Assembly: GCF_009905215.1 (NCBI RefSeq)
Contig: NZ_CP047593.1
Coordinates: 1,988,900-2,052,899 of the forward strand
Source of the DNA: Tichowtungia aerotolerans
Lineage (GTDB): Bacteria; Verrucomicrobiota; Kiritimatiellia; Kiritimatiellales; Tichowtungiaceae
Direction: 5' to 3'
DNA length: 64,000 nucleotides
The notes beneath the pieces are model-generated. The model saw only the letters and a list, made by a program, of their open reading frames with translations. It was not told where the DNA came from and made no database searches. The translations under genes were made by a program, and so were the position numbers. This document shows positions 45,380 to 52,825 of the stretch, in pieces; positions within the stretch are counted from its first letter, which is position 1, and each line of letters begins with the position of its first letter.

Positions 45380-46245
45380 AGACTCCACGGCAGACGGCCG
45401 GGAGAGTTTGTGTCGAGCTGGCCGGATGCGAGCAGGTCATCGAGCTGGGCCAGCAGGCGCGGTTTGTCTTTTGGAAAGCGGCCTTCGAGCGGAATAATGT
45501 TCGACGAGTGATCCGAACGGAAAACCGTTGAGTCCAGTTCGAGGTTTGCGATCTGTTCCCGCAGTTCTTTCACCGCCTGAAATTCCGTGACCATTTTGAA
45601 TCCGCTTTTATAGAGCGGTGTGTTGGGAGTCGTTACCAGACGCAGGGCGGAGAGCAGGCGCGGCTGCATTTTATTCAGAACGTCGGCCGTGGCATGGGCA
45701 TGAAGGGTGGAGCGCCGTTCCCCGGCGAGACCGGTGAGGATCATAACGGACATGCGCAGTCCTGCGGCCTGTGCGCGTTGTCCGGCCTCTATCATTTGTT
45801 CGGCGGTTTCGCGTTTGTTAACGGTTTTGAGTGTCTCGTTGTCGCCGCTTTCGAGTCCCATGTAGAGTGTGTTGAGCTTCAGCTCTTTCAGGCGTTGGAG
45901 CTCGTCATCGGTTTTGGCCAGAATGGATGTTCCGTTGGCGTAGATGCCGACGCGCGCGAGGCGGCTGAATTTTTCGTTCAGCGAAAGCAGCATGGTTTCC
46001 AGGGTTTGGAAATCCAGATGCATTACATCGCCGTCGGCGAGAAAGATGCGCCGTGCGTCCGGCCACATTTTCCAATGTTTGGAAATTTCGCGCTCGGCGT
46101 TTTCCAGCCCTTGGAAATGATATTTCACGCCCTTGTACATGCCGCAGAAGGTGCAGCCGTTCCACGGGCATCCGTCGGCGACCCGGATGATCAGGCTGTC
46201 CGCTTCGCCCGGCGGCCGGTAGAGAGTATGAGTTTTTCCAAACAT
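45376..46245 (-). CDS. Radical SAM protein with CX4CX2C motif
   Basis: A 289-residue radical SAM enzyme. The iron-sulfur motif is VADGCPWNGCTFCGMYKG, i.e. C-x4-C-x2-C, one residue longer in the first spacing than the usual CX3CX2C; this spacing is found in a recognisable family with the phrase CPWN-x-CTFC. A GLESGDNETLK segment matches the glycine-rich SAM-binding region of this superfamily. The reaction is unknown. The start codon and next codons are part of a TTCCAA-N3-TTGGAA palindrome (46236-46250). Divergent from the Mut7-C gene. Confidence 0.85.
   Translation of the reverse strand: MFGKTHTLYRPPGEADSLIIRVADGCPWNGCTFCGMYKGVKYHFQGLENAEREISKHWKMWPDARRIFLADGDVMHLDFQTLETMLLSLNEKFSRLARVGIYANGTSILAKTDDELQRLKELKLNTLYMGLESGDNETLKTVNKRETAEQMIEAGQRAQAAGLRMSVMILTGLAGERRSTLHAHATADVLNKMQPRLLSALRLVTTPNTPLYKSGFKMVTEFQAVKELREQIANLELDSTVFRSDHSSNIIPLEGRFPKDKPRLLAQLDDLLASGQLDTNSPGRLPWSL
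46070..46084. repeat. TTCCAA-N3-TTGGAA palindrome, copy 6
   Basis: Perfect copy (spacer TGT) inside the radical SAM gene; one-mismatch copies lie at 45997 and 46102 in the same gene. Confidence 0.9.
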
Positions 46246-46250
46246 TGGAA
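46236..46250. repeat. TTCCAA-N3-TTGGAA palindrome, copy 7
   Basis: Perfect copy overlapping the start codon of the radical SAM gene at 46245. Confidence 0.9.
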
Positions 46251-46325
46251 AAACATAGCAGAGCGACGGCCGCGAAGAAAGATTTGCGGTTTCCGTTTTA
46301 TGGACAAAAGAGCATCATTGCGGGA

Positions 46326-47072
46326 ATGAAAGAACACATGGCTCAATTCAGGTTCTACGAGGAGTTGAACGATTTTCTTCCTCCGGATCAGCGCAAAGAG
46401 GCCGTGAATTACAGCTTTAATGGCTGCCCGGCCATTAAAGATCCGATTGAAGCGATGGGGGTGCCGCATACCGAGGTGGAGCTGATTATTGTCAACGGCG
46501 AGTCCGTCGGGTTTGAGTACCGGTTGCGGGTCGGCGACCGCGTTGCCGTTTATCCGGTTTGTGAGAGTCTGGATGTCTTACCGTTGGTTCGGTTGCGTCC
46601 GGAGCCGCTGCGCCGCACGGCGTTTGTGCTGGATGTTCATCTCGGCAAGCTGGCACGCATTCTGCGGTTGCTCGGGTTTGATGTTCTTTACCGGAACGAT
46701 TTTAACGACGAGGAGATCATCCGGATTTCACTGGCTGAACATCGCATTATTCTGACCCGCGACCGTCCGATGCTTTTCAACAAAATCATTACCCACGCTC
46801 ACTGGCTGCACAGCACCGATGCTGAAGAACAGGCGGTCGAGGTGCTCCAGCGGTTTGATCTCTTTGGTCGGGTTCAGATGTTTCATCGCTGTCCTGTCTG
46901 TAACGGATTTGTTCAGCCGGTGGAGAAAGAGCATGTTCTAGACCGCCTGGAGCCTCTGACCAAAAAGTACTATGATCTCTTTTTTAAATGCAGTGACTGC
47001 GGAAAAATCTACTGGCAGGGAACGCATTACGACCGCATTCTCCAGCGCCTTGAACGCATCCGCCGGTCATGA
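46326..47072 (+). CDS. Mut7-C RNAse domain protein with N-terminal ubiquitin-like domain
   Basis: About 248 residues. The first 80 residues match the Mut7-C ubiquitin-like domain (QFRFYEELNDFLPPDQR ... GDRVAVYPVCESLD). The rest is a Mut7-C PIN-like RNase domain (FVLDVHLGKLARILRLLGFDVLYRND ... LTRDRPML), closed by a zinc-type region with two CxxC pairs (RCPVCNGF and KCSDCGKIY). It probably cleaves RNA in the cytoplasm. I chose the ATG at 46326; the frame extends to 46245 over the divergent gene start, and 46338 is also possible. Confidence 0.88.
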   Translation: MKEHMAQFRFYEELNDFLPPDQRKEAVNYSFNGCPAIKDPIEAMGVPHTEVELIIVNGESVGFEYRLRVGDRVAVYPVCESLDVLPLVRLRPEPLRRTAFVLDVHLGKLARILRLLGFDVLYRNDFNDEEIIRISLAEHRIILTRDRPMLFNKIITHAHWLHSTDAEEQAVEVLQRFDLFGRVQMFHRCPVCNGFVQPVEKEHVLDRLEPLTKKYYDLFFKCSDCGKIYWQGTHYDRILQRLERIRRS

Positions 47073-47214
47073 CATGGATGATCGCAGGTATCCTGCCTGC
47101 TTTGATGCCCAACGCTCATCGTTTGAGAGGGGACGGATCGCGACTCATAGTTCTCGTTTCAAGGATTTCCATGATTTTATAGGTTCCGCATTTGCGGGCT
47201 TTGAGGAATCCGCT

Positions 47215-48409
47215 TCAGGCGGCTTCGGCCAGTCGTCCTTCGCTGAGTAGGTCGAACAACCATTCGGCGGCATAACGCGGATCATCCTGAGGAATGCCAG
47301 CCTGAATCTCCATCAGCCATTTGGCGTTGAAACGTTCCTGCGCACCGAGCGGCGAGGACATGATGATCGGTATGCCGAGTCCGCAGTAGAAGGAGAGTTC
47401 GCTGGGTTTGGTCCAGAGAATGTCGGTGGTGCGGATGACTTGGGCGAATTGGTCGAAGTAGTCCTGCTGATCGGCACCGAAAATAATCTGCAGGTTTGGC
47501 GAGCCGGGAAGCAGGTCGTTTTTCACCTGTTCAAAAAAGTCGCGGACATCTTCGCGTACGCCGGCCACCAGATTGAGCCGGATGTCTCCGGTCGCAATTT
47601 TTCGAAGCAGGCTGACGGCAATCTGCTGTCCGGTCTCGCGCTGAGCACCGGCTCCGCTGACGGCATACGTCAGTGTCAGCGGCCGGTCGGTGGCCGGTCG
47701 GAAATTCTCCGAGCCGAGAAAATGCTGCACATTCAGACCGTGCAAAGGGTGAAAGCGTTTGGCGGGGTCGAGATGAATCAGCCGCTGTCCCAAGTCTGCG
47801 CGGAGTATATCCAGATTTGGGCCGCCCAGCGTTTCTTCCGGAAGCGGGAAGCCGGTCAGGAAAATCCGCTCGTCAGGGACGCCGTAGCTTTTCAGGCGCT
47901 GCAGGGCGCGGCCGCAGGGAACGAAATAGCGAATGCGGCTGGCCCGCGGATTTTTTGCCACCCATGCCCGGCTGATTTCCGCGTCACAGATGATGCAGTA
48001 GACCGGGTCGTATCCAGCATGGTCGGCAGCGATGGCCGGCAGCATGAACGAAGTGATCATCGGCAGCGGTTTTGTGCGCATTCTCCGAATCAGTTCATCG
48101 CCGATTCCTTTGTGAATCAGTCGGTCCATTAAATGAACCTGATAGGTTGGGCGGGAGAGGTCGCGCAGCGGATAAAACGGGGCAATTTCCTGGAGTTGAT
48201 CCGGCATGCCGAACAGCGGTTTTCCAATGATTGGAACCGAGCGGATGCGGGAGAGAAATTCATAGGAACGGCGGGTCCGCTCCTAGAGTTTTTTCTTTTG
48301 AAGAACAGACTTCGGGACTGCCGGCCGGTAGAATACCGCCTTCGGCAAGTTGCCGCAGCGGATTGGCCGCCCGCTGGTGGCCAAGACCCATATCGCCGAA
48401 ACTACCCAC
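47215..48409 (-). pseudogene. GT-B type glycosyltransferase-like gene with an apparent frameshift
   Basis: The C-terminal 330 residues (from 48207) read as a MurG/GT-B-like protein, e.g. TTDILWTKPSELSFYCGLGIPIIMSSPLGAQERFN. Upstream of 48207 the same frame continues as clearly coding sequence (SYEFLSRIRSVPIIGKPLFG) until a TAG at 48285-48283. The missing N-terminus is in another frame: GSFGDMGLGHQRAANPLRQLAEG, a glycine-rich donor-domain start beginning at a GTG at 48409, which runs into TGA at 48262-48260. A one-base shift between about 48262 and 48285 would join them. This is a disrupted gene, a sequencing error or, less likely, programmed frameshifting. Confidence 0.7.
48222..48236. repeat. 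TTCCAA-N3-TTGGAA palindrome, copy 8
   Basis: Perfect copy (spacer TGA) inside the frameshifted glycosyltransferase gene, encoding V-P-I-I-G-K. Confidence 0.9.
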
Positions 48410-48478
48410 GCTCGAGTATTCGTGACGCCTGTCATGGCGCAAACATGCCGTATGGGCTCAAAAAAGGAAACCCCGGAG

Positions 48479-48493
48479 TTCCAATGTTTGGAA
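48479..48493. repeat. TTCCAA-N3-TTGGAA palindrome, copy 9
   Basis: Perfect copy (spacer TGT) in the intergenic region upstream of the frameshifted gene. Confidence 0.9.
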
Positions 48494-48634
48494 AACAGAG
48501 CCGATGGATCAAACAAACATATCTGAAACCTGAATCGAAGAGAGTGATTTGAGGAAATCGCAGAAAATTGTGGAAAAACCATACAGTATTTTTTACTGTT
48601 TATTTTTTAACATATCGTATTGAGGAGTGTTGGG

Positions 48635-49330
48635 ATGAAAAATCTGGCTGTTGTCGTTTTTATTTTAGCTGCTGCTGTGTCATTTGCCGGGGAAGGAAAG
48701 CATCTGTTTATTTTGTCCGGGCAGTCAAATATGGCGCGTTTTGACCCCAATGTGTCGTTTGCGCCTGCGGTTGAAAAAGAGTTCGGCAAAGAGAATGTGA
48801 TTGTAGTGAAGGATGCGCTGGGCGGGCAGCCGATCAGCCGCTGGTACAAAGATTGGAAAGACGCAGACGGTGTGGTTCCGGAATCAACCGGCGATCTGTA
48901 TGACCGGCTGATGGACATTGTGAATCCGGCGATTGAAAGGCAGCAGATCGCAACGGTTACGTTTATCTGGATGCAGGGCGAGCGCGATGCCCGCGAAAAA
49001 TACGGATCTGTTTATGAGAAAAGCCTCAACGGACTGGTGGATCAGCTGGGCAAAGATCTGAGCCGGGATGACATCAATGTGGTGGTCGGCCGGATCAGCG
49101 ATTTTGATTTAGAGAATAAACTCTATCCAGACTGGACCAAAGTGCGCGAAGCACAGGTTCACTTTGCTGAAAACTTCCCGCGCGGCGCCTGGATCGATAC
49201 TGACGATTGCAACACCGGCCTGAACCATCAGGGAAAAAACGTGACCGATGACCTGCATATGTCTGTTGACGGCTATAAACTCATGGGCGAACGCTATGCC
49301 GAAAAAGCCATTGAGCTGATTAAAAAATAA
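48635..49330 (+). CDS. Secreted SASA/CE6-type esterase
   Basis: About 231 residues. The ATG at 48635 gives a clean signal peptide (NLAVVVFILAAAVSFA) and follows GAGGAGTGTTGGG; a TTG at 48620 is the only upstream alternative. The sialate O-acetylesterase-type blocks are present: SGQSNMA (nucleophile serine), WMQGERDA (GESD variant with Arg), and DDLHMSVDGYKLMG with the Asp-His pair. It should remove acetyl groups from extracellular sugars. It is a stand-alone relative of the domain found inside the 5873 protein, but lies outside the glycan locus. Confidence 0.85.
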   Translation: MKNLAVVVFILAAAVSFAGEGKHLFILSGQSNMARFDPNVSFAPAVEKEFGKENVIVVKDALGGQPISRWYKDWKDADGVVPESTGDLYDRLMDIVNPAIERQQIATVTFIWMQGERDAREKYGSVYEKSLNGLVDQLGKDLSRDDINVVVGRISDFDLENKLYPDWTKVREAQVHFAENFPRGAWIDTDDCNTGLNHQGKNVTDDLHMSVDGYKLMGERYAEKAIELIKK

Positions 49331-49365
49331 ATTTCTAAACGATCGGCCGCAACGGGACTGAAGGG

Positions 49366-49554
49366 CTATTCTTTCATCCCGAACAGCTTCATGATTTTCG
49401 CTGCCGGGCAGAATCCGGTGAAGGCCGACTGGATCAGGTTGATGCCGATAAAGGCGGTGAACAGCAGCCACCATTTGCTGCCTGCGGCGACCAACAGAAC
49501 CGATGCCAGAATCATGACCCCGGCGAATACGCGTACTCCGTTTTCTACTTTCAT
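49366..49554 (-). CDS. DUF2892 small membrane protein
   Basis: A 62-residue inner-membrane protein with two hydrophobic segments (VRVFAGVMILASVLLVAAG; WWLLFTAFIGINLIQSAFTGFCPAAKIMKLFG). The GFCPAAKIMKLFG ending is typical of DUF2892 proteins, also found fused to rhodanese domains in YgaP. It is the last gene of the minus-strand envelope operon, 11 bp after the DUF302 gene. DUF2892 and DUF302 often occur together near sulfur or redox-related genes; the function is unknown. Confidence 0.85.
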   Translation of the reverse strand: MKVENGVRVFAGVMILASVLLVAAGSKWWLLFTAFIGINLIQSAFTGFCPAAKIMKLFGMKE

Positions 49555-49565
49555 GACTGCCTCCT

Positions 49566-50033
49566 TTACTGATTCAGGAACGCGGTGAAGGCTGCGGTTT
49601 CCGGGGCGACGGATCCTCCCATCATTTTTGCAACGGTTCCCCCGAACATACGGCCCATCAATCCCGCATTCATTGTAGCGACATAGACTGATCCGTCACT
49701 TTTTTCGTAAACCGAAATGGTGCAGGGCATCATCAGCGAGACGTACATGGAATCGTCGTCATTCAGAATTTCCGCGGCATAGTGCGGCTCGCAGATTTTC
49801 AGCAGGGTCACGCGCGGTGCGGTCTGTCCGCGTTTGGCCAGACTTTTCTGCATGTCCATGTTGCTGGAAATGACCCAGCCTCCGTTGGTCACGGCGCTTT
49901 CGATTTTTTGAACGGTCTCTTCGTAGGAAAGCGGGCTGACGCGTTCTTTCAGCATCAGTCCCGGCGCGGCCAGTTTGGCAATGACTGCGAACAGTACGAA
50001 TCCGATGATGATTCCTGTAAGTATCTTTTTCAT
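49566..50033 (-). CDS. DUF302 domain protein
   Basis: About 155 residues with an N-terminal membrane anchor (KKILTGIIIGFVLFAVIAKLAAPG) followed by a periplasmic-side DUF302 domain (SYEETVQKIESAVTNGGWVISSNMDMQKSL ... KICEPHYAAEIL ... YVSLMMPCTISVYEK). The ATG at 50033 is set by GGAGAAGCAA; the frame extends eight codons upstream. The cysteine in KICEP and that in MPCTI are typical family positions. Function unknown; perhaps heme or sulfur related. Confidence 0.88.
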   Translation of the reverse strand: MKKILTGIIIGFVLFAVIAKLAAPGLMLKERVSPLSYEETVQKIESAVTNGGWVISSNMDMQKSLAKRGQTAPRVTLLKICEPHYAAEILNDDDSMYVSLMMPCTISVYEKSDGSVYVATMNAGLMGRMFGGTVAKMMGGSVAPETAAFTAFLNQ

Positions 50034-50051
50034 TTGCTTCTCCTGGTCATT

Positions 50052-50132
50052 GCCCACGAATCACACGAATATTCACGAATGGAATTTACTGTACTCTTTC
50101 AGGATTCGTGTTCATTCGTGTGATTCGTGGGC
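50052..50132. repeat. Inverted repeat of CACGAAT units (empty element)
   Basis: The left arm 50052-50080 and right arm 50104-50132 match at 26 of 29 positions when one is reverse-complemented; the loop is 23 bases. The unit is CACGAAT repeated three times. It lies between the DUF302 and beta-barrel genes. Confidence 0.85.
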
Positions 50133-50138
50133 GGTTTT

Positions 50139-51389
50139 TTAAAAGCTATATCTCGCGGCGAGCGCGATGTTGCTGTCATCCTCGAACTGTCCGAAGAATG
50201 TGTGGTTGTGGTTTCCGATAAAAATATTGCCGCGCGCTTCGATCAGCCAGTTGTCGGTCAGCTTGTAGGAGACGTTGGGGCGCAGGTAAGCGTCCTGATC
50301 GGTGGGCGACCAGTAGGTAAACAGACCGAGCGTCAGGTTCTGGTTCATCAGCATTTGGGTCAGGCGCAGCGTGATCACATGGCGGTCTTCGTCACGACGC
50401 GGGCCGGATGCGGTTTGCTGATACTCATCATAATCCATCATGTGCTCGATGTAGTACTGAACCGAGCCGGTCAGGTCGGTTGCCAGCTCGTGCTCGTAGC
50501 CGGCCAGAACGCGGAATTCGCTGTTGGGCGTGAACGGATCAGTTCCGTCGCGGTCATCGCGTGAGTCGTAATACCCTGCTTCAAGATTGGCGATGCCGCC
50601 GGCCAGCGCGCCGCGCGCACTGGCGCCGTACACGGACAGTTTCGGGAAGGTGTTTTGCATGGTGCTCAAATCATACCCCTGTGGCGTTTTCCAGAACCCA
50701 TTATACCCGTATCCCGCGATTTCCCAACCCTGGAAATTCCGGTAGATGCGCAGGGCAATCTCGTCATCTTCAAACCAGTCGTCGGGCTTATCGGTTTGCA
50801 GGTCGGCGCCGGTCAGACCCGTTCCGCCCCAGTAGGAAAAGCGCTCGCCGTCGATAAAGCGGTCGGAATCGAAGCGCGGTATATAGGCGACATCAATGGT
50901 CGCGAAGGAGGGGAAAAAGCTCACGAACAGCGCGTCAGACGGCGCCTTGAGGTATTCCTCATCGCGTCCGGCAAAGAACGATTTCCAATCCTTGGAAAAC
51001 AGATCGTTGATGAACAGCAGGTCGCCGGTTCCCCACGTCAGGATCTGGCGCCCGACCTTCACGTCCGCCCAGTACACCGGCGTAAAGAGCACATTCAGCT
51101 CGCGCAGGTCGATCGGCCCTTCGCCGGTTTCCAGATCAATATGATCGTGATTATTCGCCACGCCGTCGTAGAGAAAATCCGAGCGCGCCGTCAGCGTGAA
51201 CAGATCGTGATACCAGATGCTGTTGAGCTGGAGGCGGGCTTCGCTCAAGGTTTCGTCATCAGAATTCGGATCACTCTGAATTCGGACGCCGTAGCGCGCA
51301 TCCACGAACCCGTGAAGCTCCTGAGCGAAGCTCGGCGAAAGATGAAAGATGAAAGATGAAATCAGAAAAAGGGTTTTCAGTTTTTTCAT
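50139..51389 (-). CDS. Outer-membrane beta-barrel protein (DUF1302-like)
   Basis: About 416 residues: signal peptide (KTLFLISSFIFHLSPSFA) followed by a strand-rich barrel (LHGFVDARYGVRI ... SEARLQLNSIWYHDLFTLTARSDFLYDG ... DVKVGRQILTWGTGDLLFINDLF) ending in an aromatic residue (AARYSF), as outer-membrane proteins do. GGAGCAGCAGC precedes the ATG at 51389. It is downstream of a LolA-like gene and an MMPL transporter, a combination known in Gram-negative bacteria for moving lipids or hydrophobic compounds to the outer membrane. A 7-base tandem repeat lies in the signal peptide region. Confidence 0.82.
   Translation of the reverse strand: MKKLKTLFLISSFIFHLSPSFAQELHGFVDARYGVRIQSDPNSDDETLSEARLQLNSIWYHDLFTLTARSDFLYDGVANNHDHIDLETGEGPIDLRELNVLFTPVYWADVKVGRQILTWGTGDLLFINDLFSKDWKSFFAGRDEEYLKAPSDALFVSFFPSFATIDVAYIPRFDSDRFIDGERFSYWGGTGLTGADLQTDKPDDWFEDDEIALRIYRNFQGWEIAGYGYNGFWKTPQGYDLSTMQNTFPKLSVYGASARGALAGGIANLEAGYYDSRDDRDGTDPFTPNSEFRVLAGYEHELATDLTGSVQYYIEHMMDYDEYQQTASGPRRDEDRHVITLRLTQMLMNQNLTLGLFTYWSPTDQDAYLRPNVSYKLTDNWLIEARGNIFIGNHNHTFFGQFEDDSNIALAARYSF
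50983..50997. repeat. TTCCAA-N3-TTGGAA palindrome, copy 10
   Basis: Perfect copy (spacer TCC) inside the beta-barrel gene, encoding part of FSKDWKSF. Confidence 0.9.
51337..51361. repeat. Heptanucleotide tandem repeat in a signal peptide
   Basis: GAAAGAT occurs three times plus GAAAT, encoding part of the signal peptide of the beta-barrel protein. A gain or loss of one unit would shift the reading frame. Confidence 0.7.
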
Positions 51390-51414
51390 GCTGCTGCTCC
51401 AGCTGTTTTTAATG

Positions 51415-51433
51415 GCCACAAAAAACACAAAAA
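51415..51433. repeat. Left inverted repeat flanking the 142-residue gene
   Basis: GCCACAAAAAACACAAAAA, identical over 19 bases to the reverse complement of 51901-51919. The two copies bracket the small gene at 51447-51875. Confidence 0.85.
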
Positions 51434-51446
51434 GTCACAAGAATGG

Positions 51447-51875
51447 TCACTTCCCTATCGTGCGTTTTAATGCATCTAAACCAGGCGTTCTTGAGGCTAA
51501 GAATCCAGTTCTTTTCGGGTAGAGCACGAGGACTTTTCCAAACGCAGTTGGCTTGTTAGATTTAATGATTACGAAATGTGGATAGAAGAAACATAAGTCA
51601 ATGATGTTATGGATATCACTCAACTTGAGTTCATCTGATTTAAAGAAGCCCTGCAGGTGAATCCCGTCAGGGGTGAGAGATACATGACAACTGCTTCTGC
51701 CCAACCATAAAAGCAGAAGGGCGCATAAACCAAATATTACAGACCCAATGGTAGTGATGACAATGTCGTCAGAATCTGAAAACCAGATGCCTACAGAGGC
51801 GATCAGAAAAAAGGTGCCGAGGAGGATGTCTAAAAACTTTCTGACAAATGTAGCTTTAGATGATATTCTTTTCAT
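51447..51875 (-). CDS. Small membrane protein bracketed by inverted repeats
   Basis: A 142-residue protein with two adjacent hydrophobic segments (FLDILLGTFFLIASVGIWF; IVITTIGSVIFGLCALLLLWLG) followed by a strand-rich soluble part (CHVSLTPDGIHLQGFFKSDELKLSDIHNI), the layout of small bacterial PH-domain-like membrane proteins. It is visibly richer in A+T than the operon around it. It separates the LolA-like gene from the beta-barrel gene and lies between two identical 19-base inverted repeats, so it looks like an insertion. Function unknown. Confidence 0.7.
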   Translation of the reverse strand: MKRISSKATFVRKFLDILLGTFFLIASVGIWFSDSDDIVITTIGSVIFGLCALLLLWLGRSSCHVSLTPDGIHLQGFFKSDELKLSDIHNIIDLCFFYPHFVIIKSNKPTAFGKVLVLYPKRTGFLASRTPGLDALKRTIGK

Positions 51876-51900
51876 TTTTTTGGATAGTTTTCTTTTTGAT

Positions 51901-51919
51901 TTTTTGTGTTTTTTGTGGC
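51901..51919. repeat. Right inverted repeat flanking the 142-residue gene
   Basis: The reverse complement of this stretch is identical to 51415-51433; together they enclose one gene and about 60 bases of spacer. Confidence 0.85.
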
Positions 51920-51928
51920 TAACACTCT

Positions 51929-52705
51929 CTACTTCGTTGCTTCTCTGGGAGGTCTTCTCAGGAAGCGTTCGGTGAAGATCATGTCTTTGAGGCCGATGTT
52001 GTATTGAACGCTGCTGAAGCTGTTGACGGTGTAGGTGCCGCGGGCGAGGTCGTCGACGCGCGACTCGGTGACGGTCGGGAAGCCCTGAATAGTTTCGATT
52101 TTCGTTGCTTCAACGCGGCGATAGAGCTTGCCGTTTTGGTCGAGGTATTCGGCTTTAACCGGCAGGAAGGTTTCTTTGTCGATCTGCACGGTATATTTGC
52201 TGAAGTCGACGGAGCCGGGATCCTTCGGAACGTTTTTGACGATGTACTGCGTGTCGGTTTCGTCGATCAGCTCATGTGTGTCTTCCCACAGCGCGCGGCC
52301 TGAAACATCCTCGTAGACAAAGTCGGAGCCGACAAAGCTGGTGCGTTTGTCGCCGGGCGCGATCGGCTTCACCAGATTGAGCGCGGGCAGGAATAGCCAG
52401 CGGCTGTCGTCTTTGCCCTGTTCAACTTCTTTCCAGACCATGAATACCTGGCGGCGCACATCGGCCGGTTCCTTGAAGTAGACATAAAACTTCTGGGTTC
52501 CGTTGCCGGTGTTGAGGCGCAGGATGCGGAACTCGCGTTCGCGTGTGCCGCCGCCGGCATCGGTGATCACCATTTTGACATCAGCTTGACCGTCAGATCC
52601 TGCATAATATGAAGCTTGGTTTGCTTTGTCGACGATCTCGTCGACGGTCAGAGCGAATGCGTTGATTGATACCAGAGTCAGTATTGCTGTGATCCACTTT
52701 TTCAT
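51929..52705 (-). CDS. Outer-membrane lipoprotein-sorting (LolA-like) protein
   Basis: About 258 residues with a signal peptide (KKWITAILTLVSINAFA) and a LolA-like half-barrel typical of proteins paired with MMPL transporters (TVDEIVDKANQASYYAGSDG ... REREFRILRLNTGNGTQKFYVYFKEPADVRRQVFMVW ... SRWLFLPALNLVKPI). GGAGGATCAGAA precedes the ATG at 52705. It probably carries a lipid or lipoprotein across the periplasm between the MMPL pump encoded upstream and the beta-barrel encoded downstream. The substrate is unknown. Confidence 0.85.
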   Translation of the reverse strand: MKKWITAILTLVSINAFALTVDEIVDKANQASYYAGSDGQADVKMVITDAGGGTREREFRILRLNTGNGTQKFYVYFKEPADVRRQVFMVWKEVEQGKDDSRWLFLPALNLVKPIAPGDKRTSFVGSDFVYEDVSGRALWEDTHELIDETDTQYIVKNVPKDPGSVDFSKYTVQIDKETFLPVKAEYLDQNGKLYRRVEATKIETIQGFPTVTESRVDDLARGTYTVNSFSSVQYNIGLKDMIFTERFLRRPPREATK

Positions 52706-52740
52706 TTCTGATCCTCCATTTTGATAGCCCAAATAATTTC

Positions 52741-52810
52741 ACCGCGGATTACGCTGATGAAGACGGATTATAGGGAATAAGAATCCGTATAAATCCGCGT
52801 TATCAGCGGT
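52741..52810. repeat. Inverted repeat, CCGCGGAT family (empty element)
   Basis: The arms 52741-52768 and 52783-52810 match at 22 of 28 positions in inverted orientation, around a 14-base loop. It lies between the MMPL and LolA-like genes and contains no gene. Confidence 0.8.
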
Positions 52811-52825
52811 TAATAACAATTAGTT

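Noticed and set aside
48283-48582. A 99-codon minus-strand frame upstream of the glycosyltransferase
   Set aside because: It overlaps, in a different frame, the stretch that encodes the clear GDMGLGHQRAA sequence, so it is a shadow of the frameshifted gene's N-terminus.
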